Under the pieces are notes generated by a model. It ran no database searches, was not told the DNA's origin, and saw only the letters and a program-made list of their open reading frames with translations. DNA of 64,000 bases from Pseudomonas sp. QS1027 (GTDB lineage Bacteria; Pseudomonadota; Gammaproteobacteria; Pseudomonadales; Pseudomonadaceae), in contig NZ_PHSU01000011.1 in the NCBI RefSeq assembly GCF_002814235.1, positions 372,001 through 436,000 of the forward strand, in the 5' to 3' direction. Shown piece by piece: positions 34,401 through 45,287 of the stretch. Numbering within the stretch: position 1 is the first letter of the stretch; each line of letters begins with the position of its first letter. Made by a program: the position numbers and the translations under genes.

Positions 34401-35129
34401 TTAACCCTTGAACACTTCTTCCAGCAGATTGTGCATCGACACGAACGCACGGCCCGCCGTCTTCGCGTCATACATCATCATGCCCGGCACATTGGCATGC
34501 GGGTCGGTGAAGGAATGAAACGCGCCGCCATAGCTCAGCAGCTGCCAATCGACACCCGCCGCATTCATTTCTTCTTCGAACGCCGGCAACTGCTCTTTCG
34601 GCACCAACGGGTCTGCCGCGCCATGCAGCACCAGGACCGAGCCCTTGATGTTCTGCGCATCCGCCGGGTTCGGCGTATCCAGCGTGCCATGGAACGACAC
34701 GGTTGCTTTCAACGGCGCGCCAGTGCGAGCCAGTTCCAGCGAGCAGCAACCGCCAAAGCAGAAACCGAAGGTCCCCAACTGCGCCGGATCCACCACGGCC
34801 AGGCCCTGGCTTTGCAGCGCCTCGAACGCCGCCTGCATGCGCTTGCGCAACAGGGCACGGTCATTTTTCAACGGCATCATCGCCGCACCGGCTTCATCGC
34901 CATTGCTCGGACGAACCGACTGACCGTACAGGTCGGCAATCAACACCACATAACCCTTGGCCGCGACCGCCTGGGCGATCTTCTCGGCACCGGCGCTGAC
35001 GCCCATCCAGTTCGGTGCCATCAACAGGCCCGGACGTGGCCCCTTGTGGCCGGCGTCAAAAGCCAGACGACTCTCGTAAGACTGCCCATCGATCTGATAA
35101 ACCAACGAACTCACGGTAACTTGGCTCAT
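34401..35129 (-). CDS. Dienelactone hydrolase family protein
   Basis: This 242-residue alpha/beta hydrolase has the dienelactone-hydrolase triad: Cys124 (GFCFGGCC), Asp173 (HGAADPLVP) and His205 (GGAFHSFTDP). It has no signal peptide. Its genomic substrate is not evident, since no aromatic catabolic genes are nearby. The ATG at 35129 (MSQVTVSSL) gives the usual length. It lies downstream of htpG but is separated by a terminator. Confidence 0.88.
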   Translation of the reverse strand: MSQVTVSSLVYQIDGQSYESRLAFDAGHKGPRPGLLMAPNWMGVSAGAEKIAQAVAAKGYVVLIADLYGQSVRPSNGDEAGAAMMPLKNDRALLRKRMQAAFEALQSQGLAVVDPAQLGTFGFCFGGCCSLELARTGAPLKATVSFHGTLDTPNPADAQNIKGSVLVLHGAADPLVPKEQLPAFEEEMNAAGVDWQLLSYGGAFHSFTDPHANVPGMMMYDAKTAGRAFVSMHNLLEEVFKG

Positions 35130-35154
35130 TTCGGACTCCGATAAAAACATCCAA

Positions 35155-35183
35155 GGATAAAAAAACCCGCCGAAGCGGGTTTT
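35155..35183 (-). terminator. Intrinsic terminator of htpG
   Basis: On the minus strand, AAAACCCGC, loop TTCG and GCGGGTTTT are followed by further T. The stem lies 13 bases after the htpG stop. Confidence 0.85.
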
Positions 35184-35195
35184 CGTGCAACGTAT

Positions 35196-37100
35196 TTAAG
35201 CTGACAGTTCCACCAACAGCTTGTTCAGGCGGCGGACATACGCCGCCGGATCCTTCAGGCTGTCACCGGCCGCCAGGGCCGCCTGGTCGAGGAGGATGTG
35301 CGACAGATCGCCAAAGCGGTCTTCATCCGGCTCGCCATCGAGCTTCTCGATCAGCGGGTGCGCCGGGTTGAATTCGAAGATCGGCTTGGAGTCCGGCACC
35401 TTCTGCCCGCTCGCTTCGAGGATCTGGCGCATCTGCAGGCCCAGGTCCTGCTCACCGATGGCCAGGATCGCCGGGGAGTCGGTCAGGCGGTGGGAAACCC
35501 GCACTTCGCTGACAGCGTCGCCCAGGGCGGTCTTGATCCGCTCAACCAGGCCTTCCTTGGTCTTGGCGACTTCCTCGGCAGCCTTCTTGTCCTCTTCCGA
35601 GTCCAGGTTGCCCAGGTCCAGGTCACCACGCGCCACGTCGACAAAGCTCTTGCCGTCGAACTCGTTGAGGTAGCTCATCAGCCACTCGTCGATACGGTCG
35701 GTCAGCAGCAGCACTTCGATGCCTTTCTTGCGGAAGACTTCCAGGTGCGGGCTGTTCTTGACCTGGGCGTAGGTTTCGCCGGTCAGGAAGTAGATCTTGT
35801 CCTGACCTTCCTTGGCGCGGGCCAGGTACTCGGCCAGGGACACCACTTGCTCACCGTCATCACCCAGGGTAGAGGCGAAGCGCAGCAGGCCGGCGATTTT
35901 TTCCTTGTTGGCGAAATCTTCAGCCGGGCCTTCCTTCATGACCTGGCCGAAGTTTTTCCAGAAGCCCTTGTATTGCTCGGGCTCGTTCTTCGCCAGTTTT
36001 TCCAGCATGTCGAGGACACGCTTGGTCAGCGCCGACTTCATCGAGTCGATGATCGGGTCTTTCTGCAGGATTTCCCGCGACACGTTCAGGGACAGGTCGT
36101 TGGAGTCGACCACACCCTTGATGAAGCGCAGGTACAACGGCAGGAAGGACTCGGCCTGGTCCATGACGAACACGCGCTGCACATAGAGCTTGAGGCCCTT
36201 CGGTGCTTCACGCTGGTACAGGTCGAACGGCGCACGGGCCGGTACGTAGAGCAACGAGCTGTATTCCAGCTTGCCTTCGACCTTGTTGTGGCTCCAGCTC
36301 AGCGGGTTCTCGTAGTCATGGGCGATGTGCTTGTAGAATTCCTGGTATTCCGCATCCGTAACTTCAGTGCGCGGACGGGTCCACAGGGCACTGGCGCGGT
36401 TGACGGTTTCCCACTCCAGCGCCGGCTTCTCTTCGCCTTCGACCGCAGCCACTTCTTTCGGCAGCTCGATCGGCAGGGCGATATGGTCGGAGTACTTCTT
36501 GATGATGTTGCGCAGGCGCCAGCCATCGGCGAATTCGTTTTCAGCCGACTTCAGGTGCAGGACGATGCGCGTACCGCGGTCGGCTTTCTCGACGGTGGCG
36601 ACTTCGAACTCGCCCTCGCCCTTGGACGACCAGTGCACGCCTTCGCTGGCGGAAAGACCGGCGCGACGGCTGAACACTTCAACCTGGTCGGCGACGATAA
36701 AGGCCGAGTAGAAGCCCACGCCGAACTGACCGATCAGGTGCGAGTCCTTCTTCTGGTCGCCCGAGAGGTTCTTCATGAAATCGGCGGTGCCGGATTTGGC
36801 GATGGTCCCCAGGTGGGTGATCACATCGTCACGGCTCATGCCGATACCGTTGTCTTCGAGGGTGACGGTGTTGGCGTCCTTGTCGAAGCTCACACGGATT
36901 TTCAGTTCCGCGCCACCTTCCAGCAACTCAGGCTTGGACAGGGCTTCGAAACGTAATTTGTCGACAGCGTCGGAGGCGTTGGAGATCAATTCGCGAAGGA
37001 AAATTTCCTTGTTGGAATACAGCGAATGGATCATGAGGTGCAGCAGTTGCTTCACCTCGGTCTGGAAGCCCAGGGTTTCCTTTTGAGTTTCCACACTCAT
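35196..37100 (-). CDS. htpG: Chaperone HtpG (bacterial Hsp90)
   Basis: This 634-residue ATP-dependent chaperone has GHKL ATP-site motifs: [17 protein letters not shown] (near residue 33), [11 protein letters not shown] and [16 protein letters not shown], the last containing the lid glycines. The middle domain has [20 protein letters not shown] and the catalytic-loop REILQKDP. The C-terminus is [10 protein letters not shown]. The ATG at 37100 ([12 protein letters not shown]) matches the known Pseudomonas start. Confidence 0.97.
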   Translation of the reverse strand: MSVETQKETLGFQTEVKQLLHLMIHSLYSNKEIFLRELISNASDAVDKLRFEALSKPELLEGGAELKIRVSFDKDANTVTLEDNGIGMSRDDVITHLGTIAKSGTADFMKNLSGDQKKDSHLIGQFGVGFYSAFIVADQVEVFSRRAGLSASEGVHWSSKGEGEFEVATVEKADRGTRIVLHLKSAENEFADGWRLRNIIKKYSDHIALPIELPKEVAAVEGEEKPALEWETVNRASALWTRPRTEVTDAEYQEFYKHIAHDYENPLSWSHNKVEGKLEYSSLLYVPARAPFDLYQREAPKGLKLYVQRVFVMDQAESFLPLYLRFIKGVVDSNDLSLNVSREILQKDPIIDSMKSALTKRVLDMLEKLAKNEPEQYKGFWKNFGQVMKEGPAEDFANKEKIAGLLRFASTLGDDGEQVVSLAEYLARAKEGQDKIYFLTGETYAQVKNSPHLEVFRKKGIEVLLLTDRIDEWLMSYLNEFDGKSFVDVARGDLDLGNLDSEEDKKAAEEVAKTKEGLVERIKTALGDAVSEVRVSHRLTDSPAILAIGEQDLGLQMRQILEASGQKVPDSKPIFEFNPAHPLIEKLDGEPDEDRFGDLSHILLDQAALAAGDSLKDPAAYVRRLNKLLVELSA

Positions 37101-37189
37101 GGTCATCAAACTCCAATTGGATGGCAGTGGCCGCCCCCGAAAGGGTTGGCGGCGGGTTGTCATCAAAGTTGGGGGCTATGACGGGGATT

Positions 37190-37645
37190 TCAAGTGCCCG
37201 GAAGTGTTTCCTCGATCTTGAAGTGAGCCCGGGCAGTGGCAATCGGTTCGGCCTCGCTGCTTTGCCAGGCCGTGATGGCGACGTTCGCCACCCGCCGCCC
37301 CTGGCGACAGAGCTCGCATCGGGCGTAGGTGTCGCGATATTGCCCGGCGCGCAGGTAGTCGACGGAAAAGTCGATGACCTTGGGTACGCCCGGCGAACCG
37401 GTAAACACCAGCAGGTGCAGGGCAGCAGCCAGTTCCATGAATCCTGCGATCACCCCGCCGTGAATCGCCGGCAGCAAAGGATTGCCGATATTGTCCTTGT
37501 TCGCCGGCAGGCAGAACAACAGCTCGTCACCCTGGCGTGAGCACTGGATACCGATCAGCTTGGCGTAGGGGATGAGCTCCAGCAATTGCCCATAGTCGCC
37601 CTGCTGGTGGGCCTGTTGCAGCAAGGCCTTGAAGTCGTTGCTCAT
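37190..37645 (-). CDS. PaaI-like hotdog thioesterase
   Basis: This 151-residue hotdog protein has the motif LLPAIHGGVIAGFMELAAAL, equivalent to the HGG(V/A)..(D/E) active-site helix, and the end strand VANVAITAWQ. It probably hydrolyses acyl- or aryl-CoA. Its start overlaps the stop of a second thioesterase gene by four bases (ATGA), so the two are coupled and may form a mixed oligomer. Confidence 0.86.
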   Translation of the reverse strand: MSNDFKALLQQAHQQGDYGQLLELIPYAKLIGIQCSRQGDELLFCLPANKDNIGNPLLPAIHGGVIAGFMELAAALHLLVFTGSPGVPKVIDFSVDYLRAGQYRDTYARCELCRQGRRVANVAITAWQSSEAEPIATARAHFKIEETLPGT

Positions 37646-38118
37646 GCCGCACCGCCGTTGAGCGAACCGCTGAAGCTATGGGCGCCCTTGATCCCCTTGC
37701 CCATGCGCATGAAGGTGCCGACCACATGGGCGATGGGTTGCCCGGGATCATCCTGATAGGCAAAGCCGCGGGCGAAGATGATGTCACGGGTCACCCGGTA
37801 GCATTCGGCGAAACCATAGACATCCTGATGCGGTGCCGCCGGGTGCATGTAGTCGATACGCAGGTCCAGGGTCGGGCAGACCTCGAACTCGGGCAGCACA
37901 CACAGGGTGGACATGCCACAGGCGGTGTCCATCAGGGTCGTCAGTACCCCGCCATGGATCACTCCGGAGTTCGGGTCGCCGACGATCTCGGCGCTGTACG
38001 GCAGGATCACGGTCAACCCCGTGGCATCGGCGCTGTGCAAACGCAGCCCGAGTACCTGGCAGTGGCGGATGGCGCTGAGAAAGCGTGTGGCGCGCTCGAA
38101 AATCGGGTTCTGGTTCAT
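37642..38118 (-). CDS. PaaI-like hotdog thioesterase
   Basis: This 158-residue hotdog protein has the motif NSGVIHGGVLTTLMDTACGMS, in which Asp of LMDT is the expected catalytic residue. It ends with a strand region containing YRVTRDIIFARGFAYQ. The ATG at 38118 (MNQNPIFERAT) is chosen; the ORF extends 16 residues further upstream. It is the first gene of a two-gene operon with a related thioesterase. Confidence 0.86.
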   Translation of the reverse strand: MNQNPIFERATRFLSAIRHCQVLGLRLHSADATGLTVILPYSAEIVGDPNSGVIHGGVLTTLMDTACGMSTLCVLPEFEVCPTLDLRIDYMHPAAPHQDVYGFAECYRVTRDIIFARGFAYQDDPGQPIAHVVGTFMRMGKGIKGAHSFSGSLNGGAA

Positions 38119-38285
38119 GAACTGATAGCTCTCATCCGGAGAAAAACGTCCATAAAAACGAAACATCGAGAAAAAGTTCCGCTCGGTCGATAGTTATATA
38201 TCTTTTAAAATCAAGGAACTTAACCCTTGGGGGTGTGTTCTGAAAGGCCAGTAGTCAGTGATATCCACAAAGGAGCAACACCCCC

Positions 38286-38519
38286 ATGCGTAAGACTTTA
38301 GCTATTGCCTTGATGTTGACCGCTACCCTCGGTCTCGCCGCCTGCGATAAAAAATCCGAGGACAAAGCTCAAGACGCCAACCAACACGCCCAGGACGCTC
38401 AGAAGAGCATGAACGAGGCTCAGGATAAGGTGAATGATGCCGCCAAGGAAAACGCCGAAGCTGCCAAAGCTCAGGCTGAATCCAACGAAGCGGCTCAAAA
38501 GGAAGCCACCGGCTCCTGA
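38286..38519 (+). CDS. Small coiled-coil lipoprotein
   Basis: This is a 77-residue protein. The lipoprotein signal MRKTLAIALMLTATLGLAAC has lipobox LAAC (Cys20). The mature part is a highly charged Ala/Gln/Glu/Lys helix with heptad-like KAQDANQHAQDAQKSMNEAQ repeats, probably a coiled coil. It resembles in type the small Lpp/OsmE-like envelope lipoproteins but is not clearly any named one. AAGGAG precedes the ATG at good distance. It is followed by a bidirectional terminator. Confidence 0.82.
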   Translation: MRKTLAIALMLTATLGLAACDKKSEDKAQDANQHAQDAQKSMNEAQDKVNDAAKENAEAAKAQAESNEAAQKEATGS

Positions 38520-38570
38520 TTGCCCTGGAGGTTCTTGCCAGTCCCTGACGGCAAAAACCTTCACGCAAAA

Positions 38571-38600
38571 TAAAACCCGCCAAGTGCGGGTTTTATTTTT
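38571..38600. terminator. Bidirectional intrinsic terminator
   Basis: TAAAACCCGC, loop CAAGT and GCGGGTTTTA are followed by T-rich sequence on the plus strand. On the minus strand the A-rich left flank gives a U-tract too. It serves the convergent lipoprotein and brnQ genes. Confidence 0.85.
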
Positions 38601-38622
38601 TCTGCGTTTTACCGGTCAGCAG

Positions 38623-39936
38623 TCAAGCCAGGACTTCGTCAGGCTTGCCGAGCACGCGGTCGATCACCACCGCAATCGCCAGCATCACCACCGACGGCAC
38701 CAGCCACGCCAGGCCCTGCTCGCTCAGCGGCAAGTGGGAAAGCTGCGCCGGCATCCAGTCCGCCATCCCGGCCCCCTTGAGGGCGTCGATCATGCCGAAC
38801 AGCAACGACACCAGCATCACCGGCCCGACGATACGCCCCTGGGCATTCCAGAACGACTGGCAGAAGCTCAGGGCCACCAGGGCGATGCACGGCGGGTAGA
38901 TCGCGGTCAGGACCGGGATCGAGAAGGCAATCAGCTTGGTCAGCCCCAGGTTCGACACCAGCAGCGAGAACGCCGCCAGGATGATCACCAGGCTCTTGTA
39001 GGACAGCGGCAGGACGCGGCTGAAGTACTCGGCGCAGGCGCAGGTCAGGCCCACCGCCGTCACCAGGCACGCCAGGGAGATCAGCACCGCGAGGAAACCG
39101 CTGCCGAGGGAGCCGAAGGTATGTTGCACATAGGCGTGCAGCACCGCCGCGCCATTGCTGGCACCGGCCGCTATTTCATGGCTGCCCGAACCCAGGCGGA
39201 ACAGGCTGATGTACACCAGGGCCAGGCCGAGCCCGGCAATCAACCCGGCAATGATCGCGTAGCGGGTGATCAGCCGGGGCGACTCGACGCCACGGGAGCG
39301 GATGGCGTTGACGATGACGATACCGAACACCAGGGCGCCGAGGGTATCCATGGTCAGGTAGCCATTGATAAAGCCCTGGGAGAACGGAGCCGCGACGTAC
39401 TCGGGGGTGGCCGTGCCGATATCGCCGGCCGGCAAGGCAAACGCCGCGATCCCCAGGGCTGCCAGGGCAATGATCTTCAGCGGCGCGAGGAAACGCCCGA
39501 CGGTGTCCAGCAAGCGCCCGGGGTACAGGGAGATGAAGAACACCAGCAGGAAGTACACCGAGCTGTAGAGCAGCAGCGCCAGCGGGCTTTCACCGGTCAA
39601 CGGCGCCAGGCCGACTTCGAAGGAAACGGTGGCCGTGCGCGGGGTGGCGAACAGCGGGCCGACCGCCAGGTAGCAGGCCGCGGCCAACAAACCGCCGGCA
39701 ACCTTGCCGATGGGGCTGCTCAGGGCATCCATGGCACCGCCGACCTTGGCCAGGGCGACCACGGTGATGACCGGCAGGCCGACCGCGGTGATCAGGAAGC
39801 CCAACGCCGCCATCCAGACATGGGGTCCGGACTGCAAACCGACGATCGGGGGGAAGATGATGTTGCCGGCCCCGACGAACAGGGCAAAGGTCATAAAGCC
39901 AAGTGCCAGGATGTCCTGGCCTTTCAACACTTTCAT
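38623..39936 (-). CDS. brnQ: Branched-chain amino acid:cation symporter BrnQ/BraB
   Basis: This 437-residue polytopic inner-membrane carrier of the LIVCS family has the N-terminal signature [20 protein letters not shown] and about twelve hydrophobic segments. It imports Leu, Ile and Val with Na+ or H+. In P. aeruginosa the braB carrier gene lies next to sucCD in the same order, from memory. The ATG at 39936 (MKVLKGQD) is preferred over a GTG 15 bases upstream; neither has a strong ribosome-binding site. Confidence 0.92.
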   Translation of the reverse strand: MKVLKGQDILALGFMTFALFVGAGNIIFPPIVGLQSGPHVWMAALGFLITAVGLPVITVVALAKVGGAMDALSSPIGKVAGGLLAAACYLAVGPLFATPRTATVSFEVGLAPLTGESPLALLLYSSVYFLLVFFISLYPGRLLDTVGRFLAPLKIIALAALGIAAFALPAGDIGTATPEYVAAPFSQGFINGYLTMDTLGALVFGIVIVNAIRSRGVESPRLITRYAIIAGLIAGLGLALVYISLFRLGSGSHEIAAGASNGAAVLHAYVQHTFGSLGSGFLAVLISLACLVTAVGLTCACAEYFSRVLPLSYKSLVIILAAFSLLVSNLGLTKLIAFSIPVLTAIYPPCIALVALSFCQSFWNAQGRIVGPVMLVSLLFGMIDALKGAGMADWMPAQLSHLPLSEQGLAWLVPSVVMLAIAVVIDRVLGKPDEVLA

Positions 39937-40173
39937 TTCAGGAAATACCACACTGCTGAATCGGAATTTAGAGAGGGATTTCCCGTGGGGTGAGGGAAAT
40001 GCTGTCGACCCGTATGGGGTTGACCCGTTTAGCGCGCGGCGGCCTTGTGGGCAGCGGACGCAAAAGAGGCGGCCATCCTAACAAACTCAGGTGTAAGGCG
40101 CACTATTTGAGGGCGATCATGTCCTACAAGCGACATTTTCGAGTCGCGTTTTCATATGAAACCCAGAAAGCAC

Positions 40174-40197
40174 AAAGGCCACCCGAAGGTGGCCTTT
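40174..40197 (-). terminator. Terminator-like stem after sucCD
   Basis: AAAGGCCACC, loop CGAA and GGTGGCCTTT form a perfect ten-pair stem 29 bases after the sucD stop. The U-tract on the minus strand is short, so efficiency is uncertain. Confidence 0.7.
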
Positions 40198-40226
40198 GCT
40201 GGTGGAGCGTCAGTTAAGCGCGAGGC

Positions 40227-41108
40227 TTACTTGACAGCCCAACCGGTCAGCTCGGCCAGGGCCTTGCCGATGTCTGCCAGCGAACGCACGGTTTTCACGC
40301 CTGCGTCTTGCAGGGCAGCGAACTTCTCGTCCGCAGTGCCCTTGCCGCCGGAGATGATTGCGCCCGCATGGCCCATGCGCTTGCCCGCAGGGGCAGTCAC
40401 ACCAGCGATGTAGGAAACAACCGGCTTGGTCACGTGTGCCTTGATGTAGGCAGCCGCTTCTTCTTCAGCCGAACCGCCGATCTCACCGATCATGACGATC
40501 GCTTCGGTCTTCGGGTCTTCCTGGAACAGCTTCAGGATGTCGATGAAGTTCGAGCCCGGGATCGGGTCACCGCCGATGCCGACGCAAGTCGACTGACCGA
40601 AACCGGCGTCAGTGGTCTGCTTAACAGCTTCGTAGGTCAGGGTGCCGGAACGGGAAACGATACCGACCTTGCCTGGCAAGTGAATGTGACCTGGCATGAT
40701 GCCGATCTTGCATTCGCCAGGAGTGATCACGCCTGGGCAGTTAGGGCCGATCAGGATCACGCCCAGCTCGTCGCACTTGACCTTGGCGTCCAGCATGTCC
40801 AGGGTAGGAATGCCTTCGGTGATGCAGACGATCAGCTTGATGCCGCCGAACGCTGCTTCCAGGATCGAGTCCTTGCAGAAAGGAGCTGGAACGTAGATCA
40901 CGCTGGCGGTGGCGCCAGTAGCGGCTACAGCGTCTTTCACGGTGTTGAACACTGGCAGACCCAGGTGCTCGGTGCCGCCTTTGCCCGGAGTTACGCCACC
41001 AACCATCTTGGTGCCGTATTCAATGGCTTGCTGGGTGTGGAAGCTACCCTGCGAACCGGTGATGCCCTGGCAGATAACCTTGGTGTCTTTATTGATCAGG
41101 ACGCTCAT
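40227..41108 (-). CDS. sucD: Succinyl-CoA synthetase alpha subunit SucD
   Basis: This 293-residue TCA-cycle subunit carries the phosphohistidine His247 ([13 protein letters not shown]) and a CoA-binding Rossmann domain ([15 protein letters not shown] near 15-29). It forms succinate and ATP/GTP from succinyl-CoA together with SucC. Its ATG overlaps the sucC stop by one base (TAATG). Confidence 0.98.
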   Translation of the reverse strand: MSVLINKDTKVICQGITGSQGSFHTQQAIEYGTKMVGGVTPGKGGTEHLGLPVFNTVKDAVAATGATASVIYVPAPFCKDSILEAAFGGIKLIVCITEGIPTLDMLDAKVKCDELGVILIGPNCPGVITPGECKIGIMPGHIHLPGKVGIVSRSGTLTYEAVKQTTDAGFGQSTCVGIGGDPIPGSNFIDILKLFQEDPKTEAIVMIGEIGGSAEEEAAAYIKAHVTKPVVSYIAGVTAPAGKRMGHAGAIISGGKGTADEKFAALQDAGVKTVRSLADIGKALAELTGWAVK

Positions 41109-42274
41109 TATTTGCCCTCCGCAGCTTTGACAACTTGTTGAGCAGCGTCGGTCAGGCTGGTAGCAGCGATGATGTTCAAACCGCTTTCTGCCAGTACTTT
41201 AGCGCCCAGCTCAGCGTTGTTGCCTTCAAGGCGAACAACAACCGGGATTTTCACGCCGACTTCTTTCACAGCGCCGATGATGCCTTCGGCAATCATGTCG
41301 CAGCGAACGATGCCGCCGAAGATGTTGACCAGTACGGCCGCGACGTTGGTGTCGGACAGAATGATCTTGAACGCTTCAGTCACGCGTTCCTTGGTTGCAC
41401 CACCGCCCACGTCGAGGAAGTTGGCTGGTTTGCCGCCATGCAGGTTGACGATGTCCATGGTACCCATGGCCAGGCCAGCACCGTTGACCATGCAACCGAT
41501 GTTGCCTTCCAGGGCTACGTAGTTCAGTTCGAACTTGGCAGCGTGCGCTTCGCGCGGATCGTCCTGGGACGGATCGTGGAAGGTTTTCAGCTTAGGCTGA
41601 CGGTACATGGCGTTGGCGTCGATGTTGATCTTGGCATCGAGGCAATGCAGATCGCCGTCGGCCTTGATCACCAGCGGGTTCACTTCCAGCAGGGCCAGGT
41701 CGTGATCCTTGAACAGTTTGGCCAGACCTACGAAGATCTTGGCGAACTGAGTCACTTGCTTGCCTTCCAGACCCAGCTGGAATGCCAGCTCGCGACCCTG
41801 GAATGGCTGAGCGCCAACCAGTGGATCGATAGTGGCCTTGAGGATTTTCTCAGGGGTGTCGTGAGCGATTTTCTCGATGTCCACGCCACCTTCGGTGGAA
41901 GCCATGAACACGATGCGACGGCTCGAACGGTCAACGACAGCGCCCAGGTACAGCTCTTTAGCGATATCAGTGCACGATTCAACCAGGATCTTGGTGACAG
42001 GCTGGCCATTGGCATCAGTCTGATAGGTCACCAGACGCTTGCCCAGCCACTGCTGTGCAAAGGCTTTAGCGTCTTCTTTGCTGCGAACCAGCTTAACGCC
42101 GCCCGCTTTACCGCGACCACCAGCGTGGACCTGGGCTTTGACAACCCACTCGGTGCCACCGATCTTGTCGCAAGCTTCTGCTGCTGCTTCCGGGGTGTCT
42201 ACCGCGTAACCCTGGGATACTGGCAGGCCGTACTCAGCGAACAGCTGCTTACCCTGATACTCGTGAAGATTCAT
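41108..42274 (-). CDS. sucC: Succinyl-CoA synthetase beta subunit SucC
   Basis: This 388-residue ATP-grasp subunit begins [20 protein letters not shown] and contains [20 protein letters not shown] (nucleotide-binding loop) and [16 protein letters not shown] (succinate or phosphate site). The length equals that of E. coli SucC. The ATG at 42274 starts the family sequence, so the longer ORF is not used. It is preceded by a 197-base intercistronic region with several hairpins. Confidence 0.98.
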   Translation of the reverse strand: MNLHEYQGKQLFAEYGLPVSQGYAVDTPEAAAEACDKIGGTEWVVKAQVHAGGRGKAGGVKLVRSKEDAKAFAQQWLGKRLVTYQTDANGQPVTKILVESCTDIAKELYLGAVVDRSSRRIVFMASTEGGVDIEKIAHDTPEKILKATIDPLVGAQPFQGRELAFQLGLEGKQVTQFAKIFVGLAKLFKDHDLALLEVNPLVIKADGDLHCLDAKINIDANAMYRQPKLKTFHDPSQDDPREAHAAKFELNYVALEGNIGCMVNGAGLAMGTMDIVNLHGGKPANFLDVGGGATKERVTEAFKIILSDTNVAAVLVNIFGGIVRCDMIAEGIIGAVKEVGVKIPVVVRLEGNNAELGAKVLAESGLNIIAATSLTDAAQQVVKAAEGK

Positions 42275-42471
42275 GCTTTTTACCGTCTTCGTTAGGTACT
42301 GCGCATTCGGTGCTGCACTGATTGCAGTGCCGCACCACCTGTGACTGCTGCTTGCGTCGTTTTCCGGTTGCCCGGCGCAACGACGCAAGACTGCGTCCAG
42401 CGGACGTTCCGCGGTGAGTCTTGCGCGCAAGGCTCACGACGGGCGGGCCGCCGTGGTTTCTTATTATCTAC
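42275..42471 (-). other. Hairpin-rich lpdG-sucC intercistronic region
   Basis: Three inverted repeats are visible: GCACTG/CAGTGC at 42315-42330; CTTGCGTCGTT/AACGACGCAAG (11 base pairs, perfect) at 42351-42389; and the palindrome GTGAGTCTTGCG/CGCAAGGCTCAC (one mismatch) at 42414-42437. They occupy much of the gap and could attenuate, terminate, or stabilise the sucCD part of the transcript. No clear U-tract follows any of them. Confidence 0.6.
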
Positions 42472-43914
<1,443 letters not shown>

Positions 43915-44021
43915 TCATTCCTTATCGAATCAAACCGGACGGCCCCGCGTGGGGACCGTCGTGGGACGAAGCTGATCGTTCAAGCGGGCAAGGCACCCGT
44001 GCCCTGCCCGCCTGGGCGCAA

Positions 44022-45245
44022 TCAGATATCCAGCAGCAGACGAGCCGGGTCTTCCAGCAGGTTCTTGATGGTCACCAGGAAAGACACCGCTTCCTTACCG
44101 TCGATCAGGCGGTGATCGTAGGACAGCGCCAGGTACATCATCGGCAGGATCACCACTTCACCTTTGACCGCCATCGGGCGCTCATTGATGTTGTGCATGC
44201 CCAGGATGGCGGCTTGTGGCGGGTTGACGATCGGCGTCGACAGCAGGGAACCGAATGTACCACCGTTGGTGATGGTGAACGTACCACCGGTCATTTCGTC
44301 GATGGACAGCTTGCCGTCACGGGCTTTCTTGCCGTAGGTGGCGATGCCGTTTTCGATTTCAGCCAGGCTCATCAGTTCGGCGTTGCGCAGGACCGGGACC
44401 ACCAGGCCACGATCGCTGGACACCGCGACACCCACGTCGGAGTAGCCGTGGTAGACGATGTCGGCGCCGTCGATGGAAGCGTTGACTGCCGGGAAGCGTT
44501 TCAGCGCTTCGGTGGCCGCTTTCACGAAGAACGACATGAAGCCCAGGCGCACGCCGTTGTGGGTCTTCTCGAACAGGTCCTTGTACTTCGAACGCAGGTC
44601 CATGATTGGCTTCATGTTCACTTCGTTGAAAGTGGTCAGCATCGCCATGTTCGACTGTGCTTCAACCAGGCGCTTGGCCACGGTGGCACGAACGCGGGTC
44701 ATCGGCACACGCTTCTCGACGCGGTCGCCGGCAGCGAACACCGGAGCGGCGGCAGCTGGAGCAGCAGCCTTGGCTGGAGCGGCGGCAGGTGCGGCTTTCT
44801 TGGCGGCAACAGCAGCCACCACGTCTTCCTTGGTCACACGACCGCCTTTGCCGGTGCCGGCAACGGAAGCGATGTTGATGCCATTTTCTTCAGCCAGCTT
44901 GCGAGCAGCCGGTGCCGCCACAGGATCGTCTTCGCCAGCAGCGGCCGGAGCAGCAGCCTGGGCAGCAGCAGGAGCAGCGGCGGCGGCAGGAGCGGCAGCG
45001 GCAGCGCCGCCTTCAACGATGGAGCCCAGGACTTCGTCGGACAGAACGGTGTCGCCTTCGTTCTTGACGATAGCGCCCAGCACGCCGTCAGCGGTAGCCA
45101 GTACTTCCAGGACCACTTTGTCGGTTTCGATGTCGACGATCAGGTCGTCACGCTTGACAGCTTCGCCCGGTTTTTTGTGCCAGGTGGCAACGGTGCCATC
45201 GGCAACCGATTCCGGGAAAGTGGGGGCTTTGATCTCGATAGCCAT
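44022..45245 (-). CDS. sucB: Dihydrolipoyllysine succinyltransferase SucB (E2o)
   Basis: This is a 407-residue E2 component. A single N-terminal lipoyl domain carries the lipoylated Lys43 ([10 protein letters not shown]). An Ala/Pro-rich linker, a peripheral-subunit-binding domain ([15 protein letters not shown]), a second Ala-rich linker and the catalytic domain with [15 protein letters not shown] near the end follow. It transfers succinyl groups to CoA. It lies 42 bases after sucA; a GC hairpin lies in the 110 bases before lpdG. Confidence 0.98.
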   Translation of the reverse strand: MAIEIKAPTFPESVADGTVATWHKKPGEAVKRDDLIVDIETDKVVLEVLATADGVLGAIVKNEGDTVLSDEVLGSIVEGGAAAAAPAAAAAPAAAQAAAPAAAGEDDPVAAPAARKLAEENGINIASVAGTGKGGRVTKEDVVAAVAAKKAAPAAAPAKAAAPAAAAPVFAAGDRVEKRVPMTRVRATVAKRLVEAQSNMAMLTTFNEVNMKPIMDLRSKYKDLFEKTHNGVRLGFMSFFVKAATEALKRFPAVNASIDGADIVYHGYSDVGVAVSSDRGLVVPVLRNAELMSLAEIENGIATYGKKARDGKLSIDEMTGGTFTITNGGTFGSLLSTPIVNPPQAAILGMHNINERPMAVKGEVVILPMMYLALSYDHRLIDGKEAVSFLVTIKNLLEDPARLLLDI

Positions 45246-45287
45246 TATCTGTGGTTCCTTAAATTCGGTTTCAGGTGCGCGAAGGCG

